Assembly: GCF_000724085.1 (NCBI RefSeq)
Contig: NZ_CCDL010000001.1
Coordinates: 248,001 to 312,000 of the forward strand
Source: Oceanobacillus manasiensis
GTDB taxonomy: Bacteria; Bacillota; Bacilli; Bacillales; Amphibacillaceae
DNA length: 64,000 nt
Direction: 5' to 3'
Position numbers and translations under genes: made by a program. Positions within the stretch are counted from its first letter, which is position 1. The number at the start of each line of letters is the position of its first letter. Positions 1 through 9,102 of this stretch are shown here, piece by piece. The notes beneath the pieces are model-generated. The model had not been told where the DNA came from. It did not search any database and saw only the letters and a list, made by a program, of their open reading frames with translations.

Positions 1-1035
1 AATCACTTTTTTAAAGTCTAATGTGGCCTTATATCGCATGCTACTCAAGCGGGTATCGTAGCCATCACTACCTTCCTTTGTCTGCACATATTCCATCTGT
101 TCAAAAGGAGACTCCACAGTAAACTTTTCTCCAATTCCCTCTCTTAAGTACTCCAGGAAAGTCGTTTGTCTAACATTCGTCTCACCTAATTCAGGAAGTA
201 CATTGCGAATATATCCAGTAAATAACGGGTTTGGTGAGAATAGTACTACATTTTCCGGATGCAACTCTTCCCTGTACCGATACATCAAATAAGCAATACG
301 TTGAAGTGCGGCCGAAGTTTTACCACTACCCGCAACCCCTTGTACAAGTAACAACTTACTTTTTTCTTCACGAATGATTCTATTTTGTTCCTTTTGTATA
401 GTTGCTACAATATTTTTCATATCTGTGCTTGCATTATGGCCGAGCGCTTCCTGAAGCATTTCATCACCAATAGTTAAGCCGGTATCAAAAACACCTTTCA
501 GAACGCCTTCTCGTATAATAAACTGCCTTTTCAATGTAATTTCACCTTTTATTGTGCTTTCTATGGCATTATAAGAGGCCTCACCTAAAGTGTAATCGTA
601 ATACAAACTAGAAATAGGTGCACGCCAATCATAGACAAGGAAATTTTCATCCTGACGATCCAAAAAAGAGGAAATCCCAATATAGAGCTTATCTTCCTCG
701 TTTTCTCCGTTTTCTTTAAAATCAATTCGACCAAAATAAGGAGATTTTTTCATCCGCTTTAATACTTTTAGCTCTTCCCCAATTTTTCCATGGAATCGTT
801 CTTTCTCCGCTAAAAATTCAGCCTGCTGCTTTATACTAGCCTCTGTTTCAATAATATCGTCCGGCTCATCAAGGTTAACGGTAACATCATCCCAAAAAGT
901 TTTCCTTAGTTCGATTACGTCTTCCTTTAACCCTGTTGCCTTAGAATATAAAGCTGTCTCCTTCTTCCCGATCTCATTTAATACATAGTCAATCCTCTCT
1001 TGTTCTTCCACTCGATCCTTTGGTCCCACGCTCAT
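1..1035 (-). CDS. helD: HelD-type RNA polymerase recycling helicase, N-terminal part
   Basis: Partial gene: it starts at ATG 1035 behind a GGAG ribosome site and runs off the left edge after 345 codons, about half of the usual HelD length. The N-terminal coiled-coil-rich segment is followed by a conserved VYDWRAPIS stretch (about residues 134-142) and a UvrD-like Walker A motif GVAGSGKT at residues 233-240. HelD binds core RNA polymerase and uses ATP to release it from stalled complexes and DNA. The motif order and the acidic/basic N-terminus separate it from PcrA/UvrD helicases. The C-terminal helicase motifs lie outside the window. Confidence 0.88.
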   Translation of the reverse strand, partial: MSVGPKDRVEEQERIDYVLNEIGKKETALYSKATGLKEDVIELRKTFWDDVTVNLDEPDDIIETEASIKQQAEFLAEKERFHGKIGEELKVLKRMKKSPYFGRIDFKENGENEEDKLYIGISSFLDRQDENFLVYDWRAPISSLYYDYTLGEASYNAIESTIKGEITLKRQFIIREGVLKGVFDTGLTIGDEMLQEALGHNASTDMKNIVATIQKEQNRIIREEKSKLLLVQGVAGSGKTSAALQRIAYLMYRYREELHPENVVLFSPNPLFTGYIRNVLPELGETNVRQTTFLEYLREGIGEKFTVESPFEQMEYVQTKEGSDGYDTRLSSMRYKATLDFKKVI

Positions 1036-1070
1036 TAAATCAACTCCAATTCTTCACAATATAAATATGG

Positions 1071-1099
1071 TTGACTTTACTTTTTCGTAATGATATAAT
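1071..1099 (+). promoter_or_regulatory. SigA-type promoter facing away from helD
   Basis: TTGACT (1071-1076), a 17-base spacer, then TATAAT (1094-1099). It lies in the helD upstream region on the opposite strand, and no ORF follows before a terminator-like hairpin at 1213-1239. Confidence 0.6.
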
Positions 1100-1105
1100 A
1101 TATTT

Positions 1106-1239
1106 GGAGATAATATATTATTATTACAGAAAACAAGTAACTAATTAAGTTTACCACTATTTGGGGTAGGCTGCAATAGTTGCTTTCTTTTATTTATAAT
1201 TCTTTTTACATGGTAGCGAGATGTACCCGCTGCTTTTTT
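1106..1239 (+). ncRNA. Candidate small RNA of about 130 nt
   Basis: Defined only by a strong promoter (1071-1099) and a hairpin followed by six T (GTAGCG, 9-base loop, CGCTGC, TTTTTT; 1213-1239). The interval holds no ORF with a ribosome site. It could instead be a leader for the membrane-protein gene at 1352, but that gene has its own promoter at 1300-1328. No known RNA family was recognised. Confidence 0.35.
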
Positions 1240-1299
1240 AATGCTCACATTCTTCACTCCATCTCCCTAAATATATTTCACATTTTTGACACAAACTAT

Positions 1300-1328
1300 T
1301 TGACAACTTTGTGAACAAGGTGAATAAT
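1300..1328 (+). promoter_or_regulatory. Promoter for small membrane protein gene
   Basis: TTGACA at 1300-1305, 17-base spacer, AATAAT at 1323-1328, 24 bases before the start codon of the gene at 1352. Confidence 0.5.
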
Positions 1329-1351
1329 ATAGTTAAGGGAGGATGATTTCT

Positions 1352-1582
1352 ATGAAAACAGGCAAGAAAATGTTAAACGCCGTTAAAATTGCAGGGGCAA
1401 CTGTACTTACACTTGGGATCGTCATCTTTTTATATGGATTTTTCGTAAGCGATTACAGTGCGATAACCGGTATTGGCATTGGTACAATCATGGGGGCAGT
1501 TTTCATCTTTTTAATGGGCGTCTTTTTCGTAGCGACGGAAGAGGTTTTGGAGAAATTCGGTAAACCTAAAATTCTTAAATAA
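1352..1582 (+). CDS. Small two-helix membrane protein, paralogue 1
   Basis: A 76-residue protein with two hydrophobic helices separated by a short loop (FVSDYSAITGIGIG) and charged ends. The start was set at ATG 1352 because GGAGG at 1338-1342 is nine bases upstream; an earlier in-frame ATG at 1343 abuts that ribosome site. It shares a strongly similar core with the gene at 1792 (GITIMGAVF/GTVMGAVF and LMGVFFV motifs), so the pair arose by tandem duplication. The family was not recognised and no function is proposed. It ends in a rho-independent terminator. Confidence 0.7.
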   Translation: MKTGKKMLNAVKIAGATVLTLGIVIFLYGFFVSDYSAITGIGIGTIMGAVFIFLMGVFFVATEEVLEKFGKPKILK

Positions 1583-1584
1583 GG

Positions 1585-1608
1585 GAGCGCCCTGGGCGTT
1601 CTTTTTTT
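1585..1608 (+). terminator. Rho-independent terminator
   Basis: GAGCGCC, short CT loop, GGGCGTTC, then a run of seven T, directly after the stop codon at 1582. Confidence 0.75.
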
Positions 1609-1791
1609 GTTTGGTGAAAATCATTCACTAAGTATAAGTATCATATAGCTTATTTCTAGACACAATATATTAAATTTCCTTCACTCTCTGTTTTTCCTTT
1701 CATCTAAAACGGGTATAGGCTTATAGAGAATTTTTATATAAATAGCAGACTATTACACCTTAGAAAGAATGTAACAGGGAAGGATGGTAAC

Positions 1792-2037
1792 ATGAAACAA
1801 CGAATTAGAATTATACGAGCAGTCAAATATACAGGCGCTGTTGTCTTGGCAATAGGAGTATTAATATTCTTGTATGGCTTTTTCATTAGTGACAGGAGCC
1901 TCTGGACAGGAATTGGCATTGGCACCGTAATGGGTGCAGTTTTCCTCTTCCTAATGGGTGTGTTTTTTGTTGGGACAGAAGAAAAAATAAAAGAACGTTA
2001 TGGAAAATTAAAATCTAAAAATGAAAATACAAATTAA
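1792..2037 (+). CDS. Small two-helix membrane protein, paralogue 2
   Basis: An 81-residue protein with basic N-terminus, two transmembrane helices (about residues 12-33 and 42-63) and a charged C-terminal tail rich in Lys and Glu. It starts at ATG 1792 after a GGAAGGA-like ribosome site. It is a tandem paralogue of the gene at 1352; the tails differ most. It converges on the qox operon and shares its terminator. Function unknown. Confidence 0.7.
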   Translation: MKQRIRIIRAVKYTGAVVLAIGVLIFLYGFFISDRSLWTGIGIGTVMGAVFLFLMGVFFVGTEEKIKERYGKLKSKNENTN

Positions 2038-2051
2038 AGATTATTCCTAAT

Positions 2052-2082
2052 AAAAAAGGAGTGCTAATAGCACTCCTTTTTT
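2052..2082. terminator. Bidirectional terminator between small membrane gene and qoxD
   Basis: GGAGTGC stem with loop TAATA and GCACTCC, flanked by A-run and T-run, so it can work in both directions between the convergent genes ending at 2037 and 2088. Confidence 0.85.
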
Positions 2083-2087
2083 CATCC

Positions 2088-2372
2088 TTACATATATCCC
2101 CAAATCAATGCCAGTAATGAACCAAAGACTGTCACTACTGCAATGAAAACACCGTAATAAACGTTAGCTAAAATCAAACCACTGTCCTCTGTTTCTCTAG
2201 CATGCATGAATACCATTAACTGCAACATTGCTTGAACAAACGCTGTGATGAGTAAGATGGTCATACCCATTGCGAATGACATATCAAACATTACTACTGA
2301 TAAAGCAACAGCTGTTAAGACAAGAGAGAAAACAAATCCCATTACTTGTTTTAGTGGAAACAATTCCTTCAT
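2088..2372 (-). CDS. qoxD: Cytochrome aa3 quinol oxidase subunit IV
   Basis: A 94-residue membrane protein with three predicted helices, matching the COX4_pro/QoxD family (motif QAMLQLMVFMHA). It is the last gene of the qoxABCD operon and its ATG follows the qoxC stop without any gap. Subunit IV supports assembly of the heme-copper quinol oxidase in the cytoplasmic membrane. Length and position are those expected. Confidence 0.93.
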   Translation of the reverse strand: MKELFPLKQVMGFVFSLVLTAVALSVVMFDMSFAMGMTILLITAFVQAMLQLMVFMHARETEDSGLILANVYYGVFIAVVTVFGSLLALIWGYM

Positions 2373-2969
2373 TTACATCATTCCTTTCAGATAGATGAAA
2401 CTGAAAATAAAGATCCAGACAACATCTAGAAAGTGCCAGTAAAGAGAGAATATAAAAGATTTATTAGCAGTTTCTGGTGTGAAACCACGTTTTGCAACCT
2501 GTATTAGGATAAATATTCCCCAGAACAGACCTAAGGTAACGTGCAATCCGTGTGTGCCTAATGTTGTTAACAAAGCAGATGAGAAGGCACTTACTGTTAA
2601 GCCAGCTCCTTCATGGATGTAATGAGTAAACTCATATATCTCCACACTAAGGAAAGCTAAACCGAGCACAAGGGTGATGATGAAGAAAGTCATCATCGCC
2701 TTCTTGTTGTTAAGTCTCATTGCATGGATAGCTAAACCAACGGTAAAACTACTTGTAAGCAGCAAAATTGTTTCAAATAACACTGGAGCTATTTCAAAGA
2801 TTTCTGCCCCACTAGGTCCACTTCCATGACGACCTTCTAACGTAAAGTAGGAAGCAAATAATGTTCCAAAGAGCATGACCTCTGCTCCAATAAAGATCCA
2901 AAAACCTAATATATTCAAACGGCCCTGTTCAGAGCTATACTCCAACGGCTGCGAGTGATCCAATTTCAT
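2373..2969 (-). CDS. qoxC: Cytochrome aa3 quinol oxidase subunit III
   Basis: 198 residues, five hydrophobic helices, with COX3-family motifs (TSSFTVGLAIHAM, GTHGLHVTLG, YWHFLDVVWI). Its ATG overlaps the qoxB stop as TAATG, which implies translational coupling. Subunit III packs beside subunit I and stabilises the proton-pumping enzyme. Standard length for the family. Confidence 0.94.
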   Translation of the reverse strand: MKLDHSQPLEYSSEQGRLNILGFWIFIGAEVMLFGTLFASYFTLEGRHGSGPSGAEIFEIAPVLFETILLLTSSFTVGLAIHAMRLNNKKAMMTFFIITLVLGLAFLSVEIYEFTHYIHEGAGLTVSAFSSALLTTLGTHGLHVTLGLFWGIFILIQVAKRGFTPETANKSFIFSLYWHFLDVVWIFIFSFIYLKGMM

Positions 2970-4915
2970 TATTTTCCACCTCGCAATTCAGATTCTGTTT
3001 TTTCAACTTCCTCTAGTGATATATGACGCCCATGATCCTTCTCAAATGAACGATGCATTAAGCATGCACAAATACCTAATAAGGAAACAATTACACCAAT
3101 CCATATGCTAAATATAAAGGAGAACCCGAGTACAAAGAACAATGCACTCATTATAAACGGCACGCCACTATTATTCGGCATGTGAATTTCTTTTAGTTTT
3201 CCTTTAAATAGCTTATGACCATTGTATTTGGAATCCCAGAACGCTTCACTTGAGTCTACTTCAGGAATGGTTGCAAAGTTATACTCTGGTACTGGTGTAT
3301 GTGTTGCCCATTCCAGTGAACGTGCATCCCAAGGATCGCTTCCAATATCTCTTGATGCATAACGCGTACTGTAGTAGATATTGTAAACAATTATGATAAA
3401 CCCAATGGCTAATGCTACTGCACCGACAAACGAAAGCATATTCCAGAACCCAAATCCTGTTGATTCAGAGTAGGTATACATACGACGTGCTTGCCCATCT
3501 AACCCGGAAATAAACATTGGGAAGAACGCTACACATGTACCGACTGAAATAAACCAAAATGCCCACTTACCAATTCGTTCGTTTAGCATGAAGCCAAACA
3601 TTTTTGGCCACCAGTAGGTTAGACCAGCTAACATCGCAAATACCACACCAGGAATAATAACTAAGTGGAAATGCGCTACAAGGAACATCGTGTTGTGATA
3701 TTGGTAGTCCGCTGCAGACATACCAAGCATAACACCTGTTACCCCACCGATTGTGAAAATAGGCAAGAACCCTAATGAATACATCATCGGCACGGTAAAT
3801 CGGATACTCCCTTTATATAAGGTGAATAACCAGTTAAAGATTTTAATACCGGTTGGAACAGCAATCGCCATTGTAGTAATAGAGAAAATACTGTTAACCA
3901 TTGCTCCCTGCCCCATCGTAAAGAAGTGATGGACCCATACTACGAATGAAAGAAGCGAGATGATGACCATAGAAGCAACCATCGATTTGTACCCATATAA
4001 ATTACGCTTTGCAAAGGTAGAAATGATTTCACTATAAATACCGAATGCTGGAAGCACTAAAATATAAACCTCCGGATGGCCCCAAACCCAGAATAGGTTG
4101 GCCCATAGCATATCCATTCCACCATTACCTGTTGTGAAAAATTGTGTGCCGAATAAACGGTCCATTGTTCCCATTGCAAGTGCAACAGTTAGAACAGGGA
4201 ATGCAAACGTAATAATTAAGTTGGTTATAAGTGCAGACCAGGTAAACATCGGCATCTTCATAAGCTTCATGCCTGGTGCACGCATTTTAAGGATCGTTAC
4301 AATAAAGTTAATACCCGTTATTAAGGTACCTATCCCGGCTATCTGAATGGCAATCATATAATAATTGGTTCCGACTGACGGGCTAAACTCATTACCTGCC
4401 AACGGAAAATATGATGTCCAACCAGAGCTCGGTGAACCACCAATAACAAAGGATAAGTTAAATAACATAGCACCCATAAAATAAAGCCAAAAGCTTAGTG
4501 CGTTTAGTCTTGGGAATGCTACGTCACGTGCACCAATCTGAAGTGGTACAACAAAGTTCATCAAGGCAATAATAAAGGCCATTGCCATAAATATAATCAT
4601 AACAACACCGTGTGTTGTAAATATCTCATTATAATGTTGCGAATCAAGCAACTGAGCTTCCGGAGTGGCTAACTGAGCGCGCATCATCAGTGCGTCAACC
4701 CCACCACGGAAAAGCATAAGGAGCGCAGAAATTAAATACATGATACCAATTCGCTTATGGTCAACTGTTGTTAGCCATTCGCGCCAAAGATAACCCCATT
4801 TTTTAAAGAACGTTAAACCAGCGATAATTGCAAGTAGGGTAATCCCAATCGCAACCATGGAGGCATATATAATCGGACTTGGATGAGGTATCGCAAAACG
4901 TTCAAAGAACTCCAT
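2969..4915 (-). CDS. qoxB: Cytochrome aa3 quinol oxidase subunit I
   Basis: 648 residues, about 14-15 membrane helices. It carries the heme and CuB ligands of heme-copper oxidases: HGVVMI for low-spin heme, [12 protein letters not shown] with the Tyr-His pair, VHHFF for CuB and AHFHLVI for the two hemes. The catalytic subunit reduces O2 to water with electrons from menaquinol and pumps protons. The start was moved to the Met at 4915 because AAAGGAG lies eight bases upstream; a longer frame begins at 4957 without a ribosome site. An unusually long spacer separates it from qoxA. Confidence 0.95.
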   Translation of the reverse strand: MEFFERFAIPHPSPIIYASMVAIGITLLAIIAGLTFFKKWGYLWREWLTTVDHKRIGIMYLISALLMLFRGGVDALMMRAQLATPEAQLLDSQHYNEIFTTHGVVMIIFMAMAFIIALMNFVVPLQIGARDVAFPRLNALSFWLYFMGAMLFNLSFVIGGSPSSGWTSYFPLAGNEFSPSVGTNYYMIAIQIAGIGTLITGINFIVTILKMRAPGMKLMKMPMFTWSALITNLIITFAFPVLTVALAMGTMDRLFGTQFFTTGNGGMDMLWANLFWVWGHPEVYILVLPAFGIYSEIISTFAKRNLYGYKSMVASMVIISLLSFVVWVHHFFTMGQGAMVNSIFSITTMAIAVPTGIKIFNWLFTLYKGSIRFTVPMMYSLGFLPIFTIGGVTGVMLGMSAADYQYHNTMFLVAHFHLVIIPGVVFAMLAGLTYWWPKMFGFMLNERIGKWAFWFISVGTCVAFFPMFISGLDGQARRMYTYSESTGFGFWNMLSFVGAVALAIGFIIIVYNIYYSTRYASRDIGSDPWDARSLEWATHTPVPEYNFATIPEVDSSEAFWDSKYNGHKLFKGKLKEIHMPNNSGVPFIMSALFFVLGFSFIFSIWIGVIVSLLGICACLMHRSFEKDHGRHISLEEVEKTESELRGGK

Positions 4916-5083
4916 AATTTTTACTCCTTTCAAACCTTCTATAAAGTAAAACTTCATTTAAAAAGGACTGTTCGATTTTTCAACCGTCCCGTCTCTCAAA
5001 ACTTCACATGCACAGGCCGGCATGGCAGCACTTACGCTGAAACACGCCGACCTTATTGTTGAAGTCTAGGACATTTTTATAAA
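4916..5083 (-). other. 168-base qoxA-qoxB spacer
   Basis: Unusually long for genes of one oxidase operon. It contains GC-rich, self-complementary sequence around 5000-5050 in an otherwise AT-rich region. No ORF with a ribosome site and no clear terminator T-run were seen. It may be a processing site or a decayed intergenic repeat. Confidence 0.3.
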
Positions 5084-6013
5084 TTAGTGATCATGGTCAT
5101 GCTCGGAATGGTCACTATGTTCATCATCTGATTGGTCAGAGTGCTCCTCATGGCTTTCTTCTGATTCTCCTCCATGATTATGACCACCATGTTCCCCTTC
5201 AGGTGCTGGCATGAACTCAAGGTGTGTACCCGTGAAAGTTTGTTGACCTAGATGACCTGGCTCCAGAAGTTCTTCAAATTCATCTTCTGTTATCGGGTCT
5301 GCAGTCGTTTGGACTTCCTCCACCCATTCATCAAACTCATCTGGTGATACGGCATTTACATTAAAGGTTTGCTCTGCAAATCCTTCCCCACTAAAGTTAG
5401 CATTTCTACCAGAATATTCACCAGGAACATCTGCTGCTAAATGGAGTGTCGTTACCATATCGGCCATCGCGTATTTCTGTCCACCCAATTGTGGTATCCA
5501 GAAAGCACTTATCGGTCCGTATGAATACAATCTGAATTCAAGCGGGCGATCTGTAGGAACGTATAGGTAATTCAACGTCTCAATATTTTCTTCTGGATAG
5601 CTGAAATGCCATTTCCAATCAGAAGAAGATGCGTAAACAACTAATGGTTCTTCATCATACCCTTCTGGCGTTGCTTCAACCTTGTAGTTACTTTCGACTG
5701 ATACGAAAGAAAGATAGGCTACAATCAGCACAGGAATTCCTACACAAATTGCTTCAACCCAAAAATTCCCCTCAATATGGGGTGGTTTATAATCCTCTGG
5801 CTGCTTAGATGCTCGGTATTTAACCAGCATGTAAATTAAGATGGCAAAGACTGCAATGACGATAAACGACATAATTGCAATTGAAAGTAGGATAACATCC
5901 GCTTGCGTCTGAGCTTGTGGTCCCTTTGGATCCAATACAGCTAATGGCTCACAGCCTGTTAATACAGTAAGTACAGTGAGGATAGCTGCTAGTATCATCC
6001 ATTTTATTTTCAT
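5084..6013 (-). CDS. qoxA: Cytochrome aa3 quinol oxidase subunit II, His-rich tail
   Basis: A 309-residue lipoprotein: signal peptide with lipobox LTGC (Cys21), a transmembrane helix, then the cupredoxin domain. The Cys and His ligands of a CuA centre are absent, so this is quinol rather than cytochrome c oxidase. The motif SAFWIPQLGGQKYAM is typical of QoxA. About the last 35 residues form a His/Asp/Glu/Ser-rich tail with no counterpart in the core fold, likely metal-binding. It is the first gene of the operon. Confidence 0.94.
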   Translation of the reverse strand: MKIKWMILAAILTVLTVLTGCEPLAVLDPKGPQAQTQADVILLSIAIMSFIVIAVFAILIYMLVKYRASKQPEDYKPPHIEGNFWVEAICVGIPVLIVAYLSFVSVESNYKVEATPEGYDEEPLVVYASSSDWKWHFSYPEENIETLNYLYVPTDRPLEFRLYSYGPISAFWIPQLGGQKYAMADMVTTLHLAADVPGEYSGRNANFSGEGFAEQTFNVNAVSPDEFDEWVEEVQTTADPITEDEFEELLEPGHLGQQTFTGTHLEFMPAPEGEHGGHNHGGESEESHEEHSDQSDDEHSDHSEHDHDH

Positions 6014-6068
6014 AGAGATACTCCTTCCTTATAAATTAGCTATATTTTCTAACCTAAAAAAACTATTA

Positions 6069-6086
6069 TTGTTACATACTTCACAA
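6069..6086. promoter_or_regulatory. Rex-like operator upstream of qoxA
   Basis: TTGTTACATACTTCACAA is an imperfect inverted repeat. The right half matches TTCACAA of the Rex (NADH-sensing repressor) consensus exactly, and the left half TTGTTA matches the common variant. It lies 56-73 bases before the qoxA start codon. Assignment rests on sequence likeness only. Confidence 0.35.
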
Positions 6087-6277
6087 AGCTATTATCATCT
6101 TAATACCAGATCGGTAGAAATACAATTAGAAAGTATTTTCTGTCATAAAATGTTCAAGGAAATTCGTACAAAAAGTGAACATTTATCAAAATTAGTTTCA
6201 CAATACTTTTTTAAAAATTGGGTTAGCTGGTCAATAATGGATTCCGCCTTTTGGTCGATTAGCAACTTAACTAAATA

Positions 6278-6305
6278 TTGCCTAAACCCATTTTAAATAT
6301 ATAAT
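6278..6305 (+). promoter_or_regulatory. Promoter for SRPBCC gene
   Basis: TTGCCT (6278-6283), 16-base spacer, TATAAT (6300-6305), 33 bases before ATG 6338. The rest of 6014-6277 holds qox upstream sequence and no gene. Confidence 0.5.
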
Positions 6306-6337
6306 AGAATTAAAAAGAGAAAGTTTGAGGGCAAACG

Positions 6338-6808
6338 ATGAAGGAGCAGAAAGTATTTACTATTGAAGATGTGATTGAAGCACCAATTGAGTTGGTATTT
6401 GACTGTATAAATGATGATGAAAAAATCAAGCAATGGAATGAACTACTGATTGAGAACATTTATCCTTCAAGGGAAGCCAAAGAAGCGGCTCTTCCTGGAA
6501 CAAAGTTTCAAACGGTTCAACTAGTAGGGAAAAAAGTCTTTACCATTGATTCAGAATTAATTGAGTTTGCTGCACCACACCTTATCGTTATGAACTCCTA
6601 TTCAAAAGAAGGAACAAGTATTACGCGATATAAATTAAACCAGGAAAATAAGAGTACGAGATTAACCTTAGAATCTAGCATGATTCCTAGTAACCTTTAT
6701 TATTTAATCTTAACTAAAATGACCGGGTGGCTAGCAAAATTTGCCTTTCAAGAGCAATTTGAAAAACTGAAAGACTATGTTGAAGAAGAACAGGAGTATG
6801 GTGCATAA
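6338..6808 (+). CDS. SRPBCC (START/Bet v 1-like) family protein
   Basis: 156 residues with the SRPBCC layout: an N-terminal strand FTIEDVIEAPIELVFD, the helix ending in W (IKQWNELL), a central sheet, and a long C-terminal helix from about residue 125. Members bind hydrophobic ligands or act as polyketide cyclase-like enzymes; the ligand here cannot be told. It is monocistronic with its own promoter and a shared terminator, and diverges from qoxA. Confidence 0.75.
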   Translation: MKEQKVFTIEDVIEAPIELVFDCINDDEKIKQWNELLIENIYPSREAKEAALPGTKFQTVQLVGKKVFTIDSELIEFAAPHLIVMNSYSKEGTSITRYKLNQENKSTRLTLESSMIPSNLYYLILTKMTGWLAKFAFQEQFEKLKDYVEEEQEYGA

Positions 6809-6851
6809 GCACGTCCCTTCTTGTTCATTATGTCAGCCTTTATAAGCAAAT

Positions 6852-6881
6852 AAGAAGCCAACCGTAAAGCTGGCTTCTTTT
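6852..6881. terminator. Bidirectional terminator
   Basis: AAGAAGCCA stem and TGGCTTCTT with a T-run, between the convergent genes ending at 6808 and 6905. Confidence 0.85.
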
Positions 6882-6904
6882 CCCCTTTTCCCAATCTTAA
6901 TCTT

Positions 6905-8824
6905 CTAATACAGTAATTGTTTTTGTTGAACTTGTTCCATCAATAACTTTTTGAAATCCGAAAATGCGACAGTCTCTGTATCCTTTACGCCATATTTACG
7001 AACCGTTATGTTTCCACTGTCAGCTTCATTATCACCGATTACCAGTGTATAAGGAACCTTGTTCATTTGAGCTTCCCTTATCCTGTATCCTAGCTTCTCA
7101 TTCCGTTCATCTAATTGAACCCTCATTCCAAGTTGTTGCAATTCGCTTTGGAGCTTCAAACTATAATCTACGTGTACCTCGGCAACCGGAAGTAATTGTA
7201 CTTGTACTGGAGAAAGCCAGACAGGGAATGCCCCTGCAAAATGCTCAATAAGAATGCCAAAGAAACGGTCAATTGATCCATATATGGCACGATGAATCAC
7301 TACAGGTCTATCCTTTTCACCCTTTTCATTTACATATGTCAGATCAAATTTCTCTGGCATTTGGAAGTCCAGTTGAATCGTTGCACACTGATGGCTTCGC
7401 TTTAAAGCATCCTTAATATGAAAATCAATTTTAGGGCCATAGAACGCTCCATCTCCCTCATTCACATGGTAATCAACGCCTATTTGTGTCAGAACATTTT
7501 CTAAAGACTTCTCTGCATGAAGCCATAATTCATCTGAACCAAGTGATTTATGCGGACGTGTGGAAAGTTCAATACTATAAGTAAACCCGAATGTAGCGTA
7601 CATTTTGTCCACTAACTGTATAGCTGACTTTACTTCTTCTTCAATTTGATCTTCTCGAACAAACAGATGGGCATCATCTTGGCAGAAGGAACGTACCCGT
7701 AGCATCCCGTTTAAAGCACCACTATACTCATGCCTATGAACCTGGCCAAATTCCGCCATTCGAACTGGTAGATCACGATAGGAATACAAGGCATTCTTAA
7801 AAATCAGCATATGACCAGGACAGTTCATCGGTTTCATCGCAAACTTTGTATTATCAACTTCAGAGAAATACATATTTTCTTTATAATGATCCCAATGCCC
7901 GGATTGTTCCCATAAACGCTGATTCATCATATATGGTGTGCGAACCTCCTCGTAACCAGCTCTTGTTTGCAGCTCTCTTGAAAAGGCTTCTAATTCATTT
8001 CGGATAATTTGACCTTTTGGCAAATAAAATGGCATCCCAGGGGCTTCCTCAGAAAACATGAAGAGTTCTAATTGCTTCCCTAACTTCCGGTGATCGCGCT
8101 TTTCTGCTTCCTCTCGTAATTGCAGGTATTCCTCTAACGCTTTCTTTTTATCAAAAGCTATGCCATACACGCGTTGCATTACATCTTTGTCCTGGTCACC
8201 TTTCCAGTATGCGCCTGATACATGTGTAAGTTTAAAAGCATTGATCATACCAGTTCTTGGCAAATGAGGCCCCCGGCATAAGTCGACAAATTCCCCTTGT
8301 TGATAAATGGAAATTTCTTCGTTCTCTCCTAATCCTTCGAGAATTTCGAGTTTAAAGGATTCTCCTCTCTCTTCAAACAACTCTCTTGCCTCACGAGATG
8401 ATACCACCCTTCGATTTATTGACAAATTTTCATTTATAATGCGCTTCATTTCTTTCTCAACGGTATTAAGGTCATCCTTTGACAAAGTCTGGTTCAGCTT
8501 CACATCGTAATAAAAGCCATCTTCAATGACTGGCCCAACCCCTAACTTCACCTCATCAAAGCATCGTTTTAACGCTTGTGCCAAGATATGCGCCGCACTG
8601 TGACGCAATACATTTAATGCCTCCTCGTCCTCTAGAGTTAAAATAGATAACGGCCCACCTTTAACGAGAGGCTGCGTCATATCCACAAGCTGCCCATCAA
8701 CCTTCCCTACTATCGCTTTCTTTGCCAAACTTGAACTAATGGATGAGGCAACCTCCTGAATTGTGATTCCTTTTGCATAATCTTTCACTTGCCCATCCGG
8801 AAATTGAACACTTATCTGCTCCAT
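6905..8824 (-). CDS. thrS: Threonyl-tRNA synthetase
   Basis: 639 residues: TGS domain (1-62), second additional domain with HSAAHILAQAL editing-site histidines near residue 73, CRGPHLPRTG, class II core with RVRSFCQDDAH (motif 2) and YGSIDRFFGILIEHFAG (motif 3), and a C-terminal anticodon-binding domain. It joins threonine to tRNA-Thr. The start was set at the Met at 8824, preceded by AAGGAGG. Two tandem T-box leaders precede it, which recalls Bacillus subtilis thrZ (three T-boxes) more than thrS; whether a second copy exists cannot be seen. Confidence 0.95.
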   Translation of the reverse strand: MEQISVQFPDGQVKDYAKGITIQEVASSISSSLAKKAIVGKVDGQLVDMTQPLVKGGPLSILTLEDEEALNVLRHSAAHILAQALKRCFDEVKLGVGPVIEDGFYYDVKLNQTLSKDDLNTVEKEMKRIINENLSINRRVVSSREARELFEERGESFKLEILEGLGENEEISIYQQGEFVDLCRGPHLPRTGMINAFKLTHVSGAYWKGDQDKDVMQRVYGIAFDKKKALEEYLQLREEAEKRDHRKLGKQLELFMFSEEAPGMPFYLPKGQIIRNELEAFSRELQTRAGYEEVRTPYMMNQRLWEQSGHWDHYKENMYFSEVDNTKFAMKPMNCPGHMLIFKNALYSYRDLPVRMAEFGQVHRHEYSGALNGMLRVRSFCQDDAHLFVREDQIEEEVKSAIQLVDKMYATFGFTYSIELSTRPHKSLGSDELWLHAEKSLENVLTQIGVDYHVNEGDGAFYGPKIDFHIKDALKRSHQCATIQLDFQMPEKFDLTYVNEKGEKDRPVVIHRAIYGSIDRFFGILIEHFAGAFPVWLSPVQVQLLPVAEVHVDYSLKLQSELQQLGMRVQLDERNEKLGYRIREAQMNKVPYTLVIGDNEADSGNITVRKYGVKDTETVAFSDFKKLLMEQVQQKQLLY

Positions 8825-8852
8825 AAAACATCCTCCTTTTAAATAAAAATAT

Positions 8853-9098
8853 AAAAAACGCACTCATCCCAATAAAGGGACGAGTGCGCTACCCGTGGTT
8901 CCACCCAACTTCCCAATGACAAAATCATTGGCTTTGGTTGCTTTAACGCAGCAATTACGGTATTGGTTACTCATTTCCCCAATACAGCTCCAAGGTGGTG
9001 AATTATTTCCCATCACTAGGGAGTTCTCAGCACTCCTCCCCTCTCTGTCAGCTGTAAAAATAATACATGTCCTCTTCCTAGCTTAAACTCTTCTTGTA
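8853..9098 (-). promoter_or_regulatory. T-box riboswitch (threonine), proximal
   Basis: On the minus strand the T-box sequence GGGTGGAACCACG (8894-8906) precedes a terminator stem (8859-8888) ending in a T-run. Upstream stem I has the AGAGAGG-type loop and an ACC threonine specifier at about 8994-8999. Uncharged tRNA-Thr should bind and prevent termination. It lies directly before thrS. Confidence 0.92.
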
Positions 9099-9102
9099 AA
9101 AC

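Noticed and set aside
1734-1925. 63-residue minus-strand ORF
   Set aside because: Antisense to the small membrane protein gene at 1792, whose paralogue at 1352 confirms the plus-strand reading.
2088-6013. Cytochrome c oxidase (cta) operon
   Set aside because: Subunit II lacks the CuA Cys and His ligands and any cytochrome c domain, so the operon is qox.
5976-6296. 106-residue ORF in the qoxA upstream region
   Set aside because: No ribosome site and no protein-like pattern; overlaps the qoxA start and the promoter region.
8895-9086. 63-residue plus-strand ORF
   Set aside because: It lies inside the proximal T-box leader and has no ribosome site.
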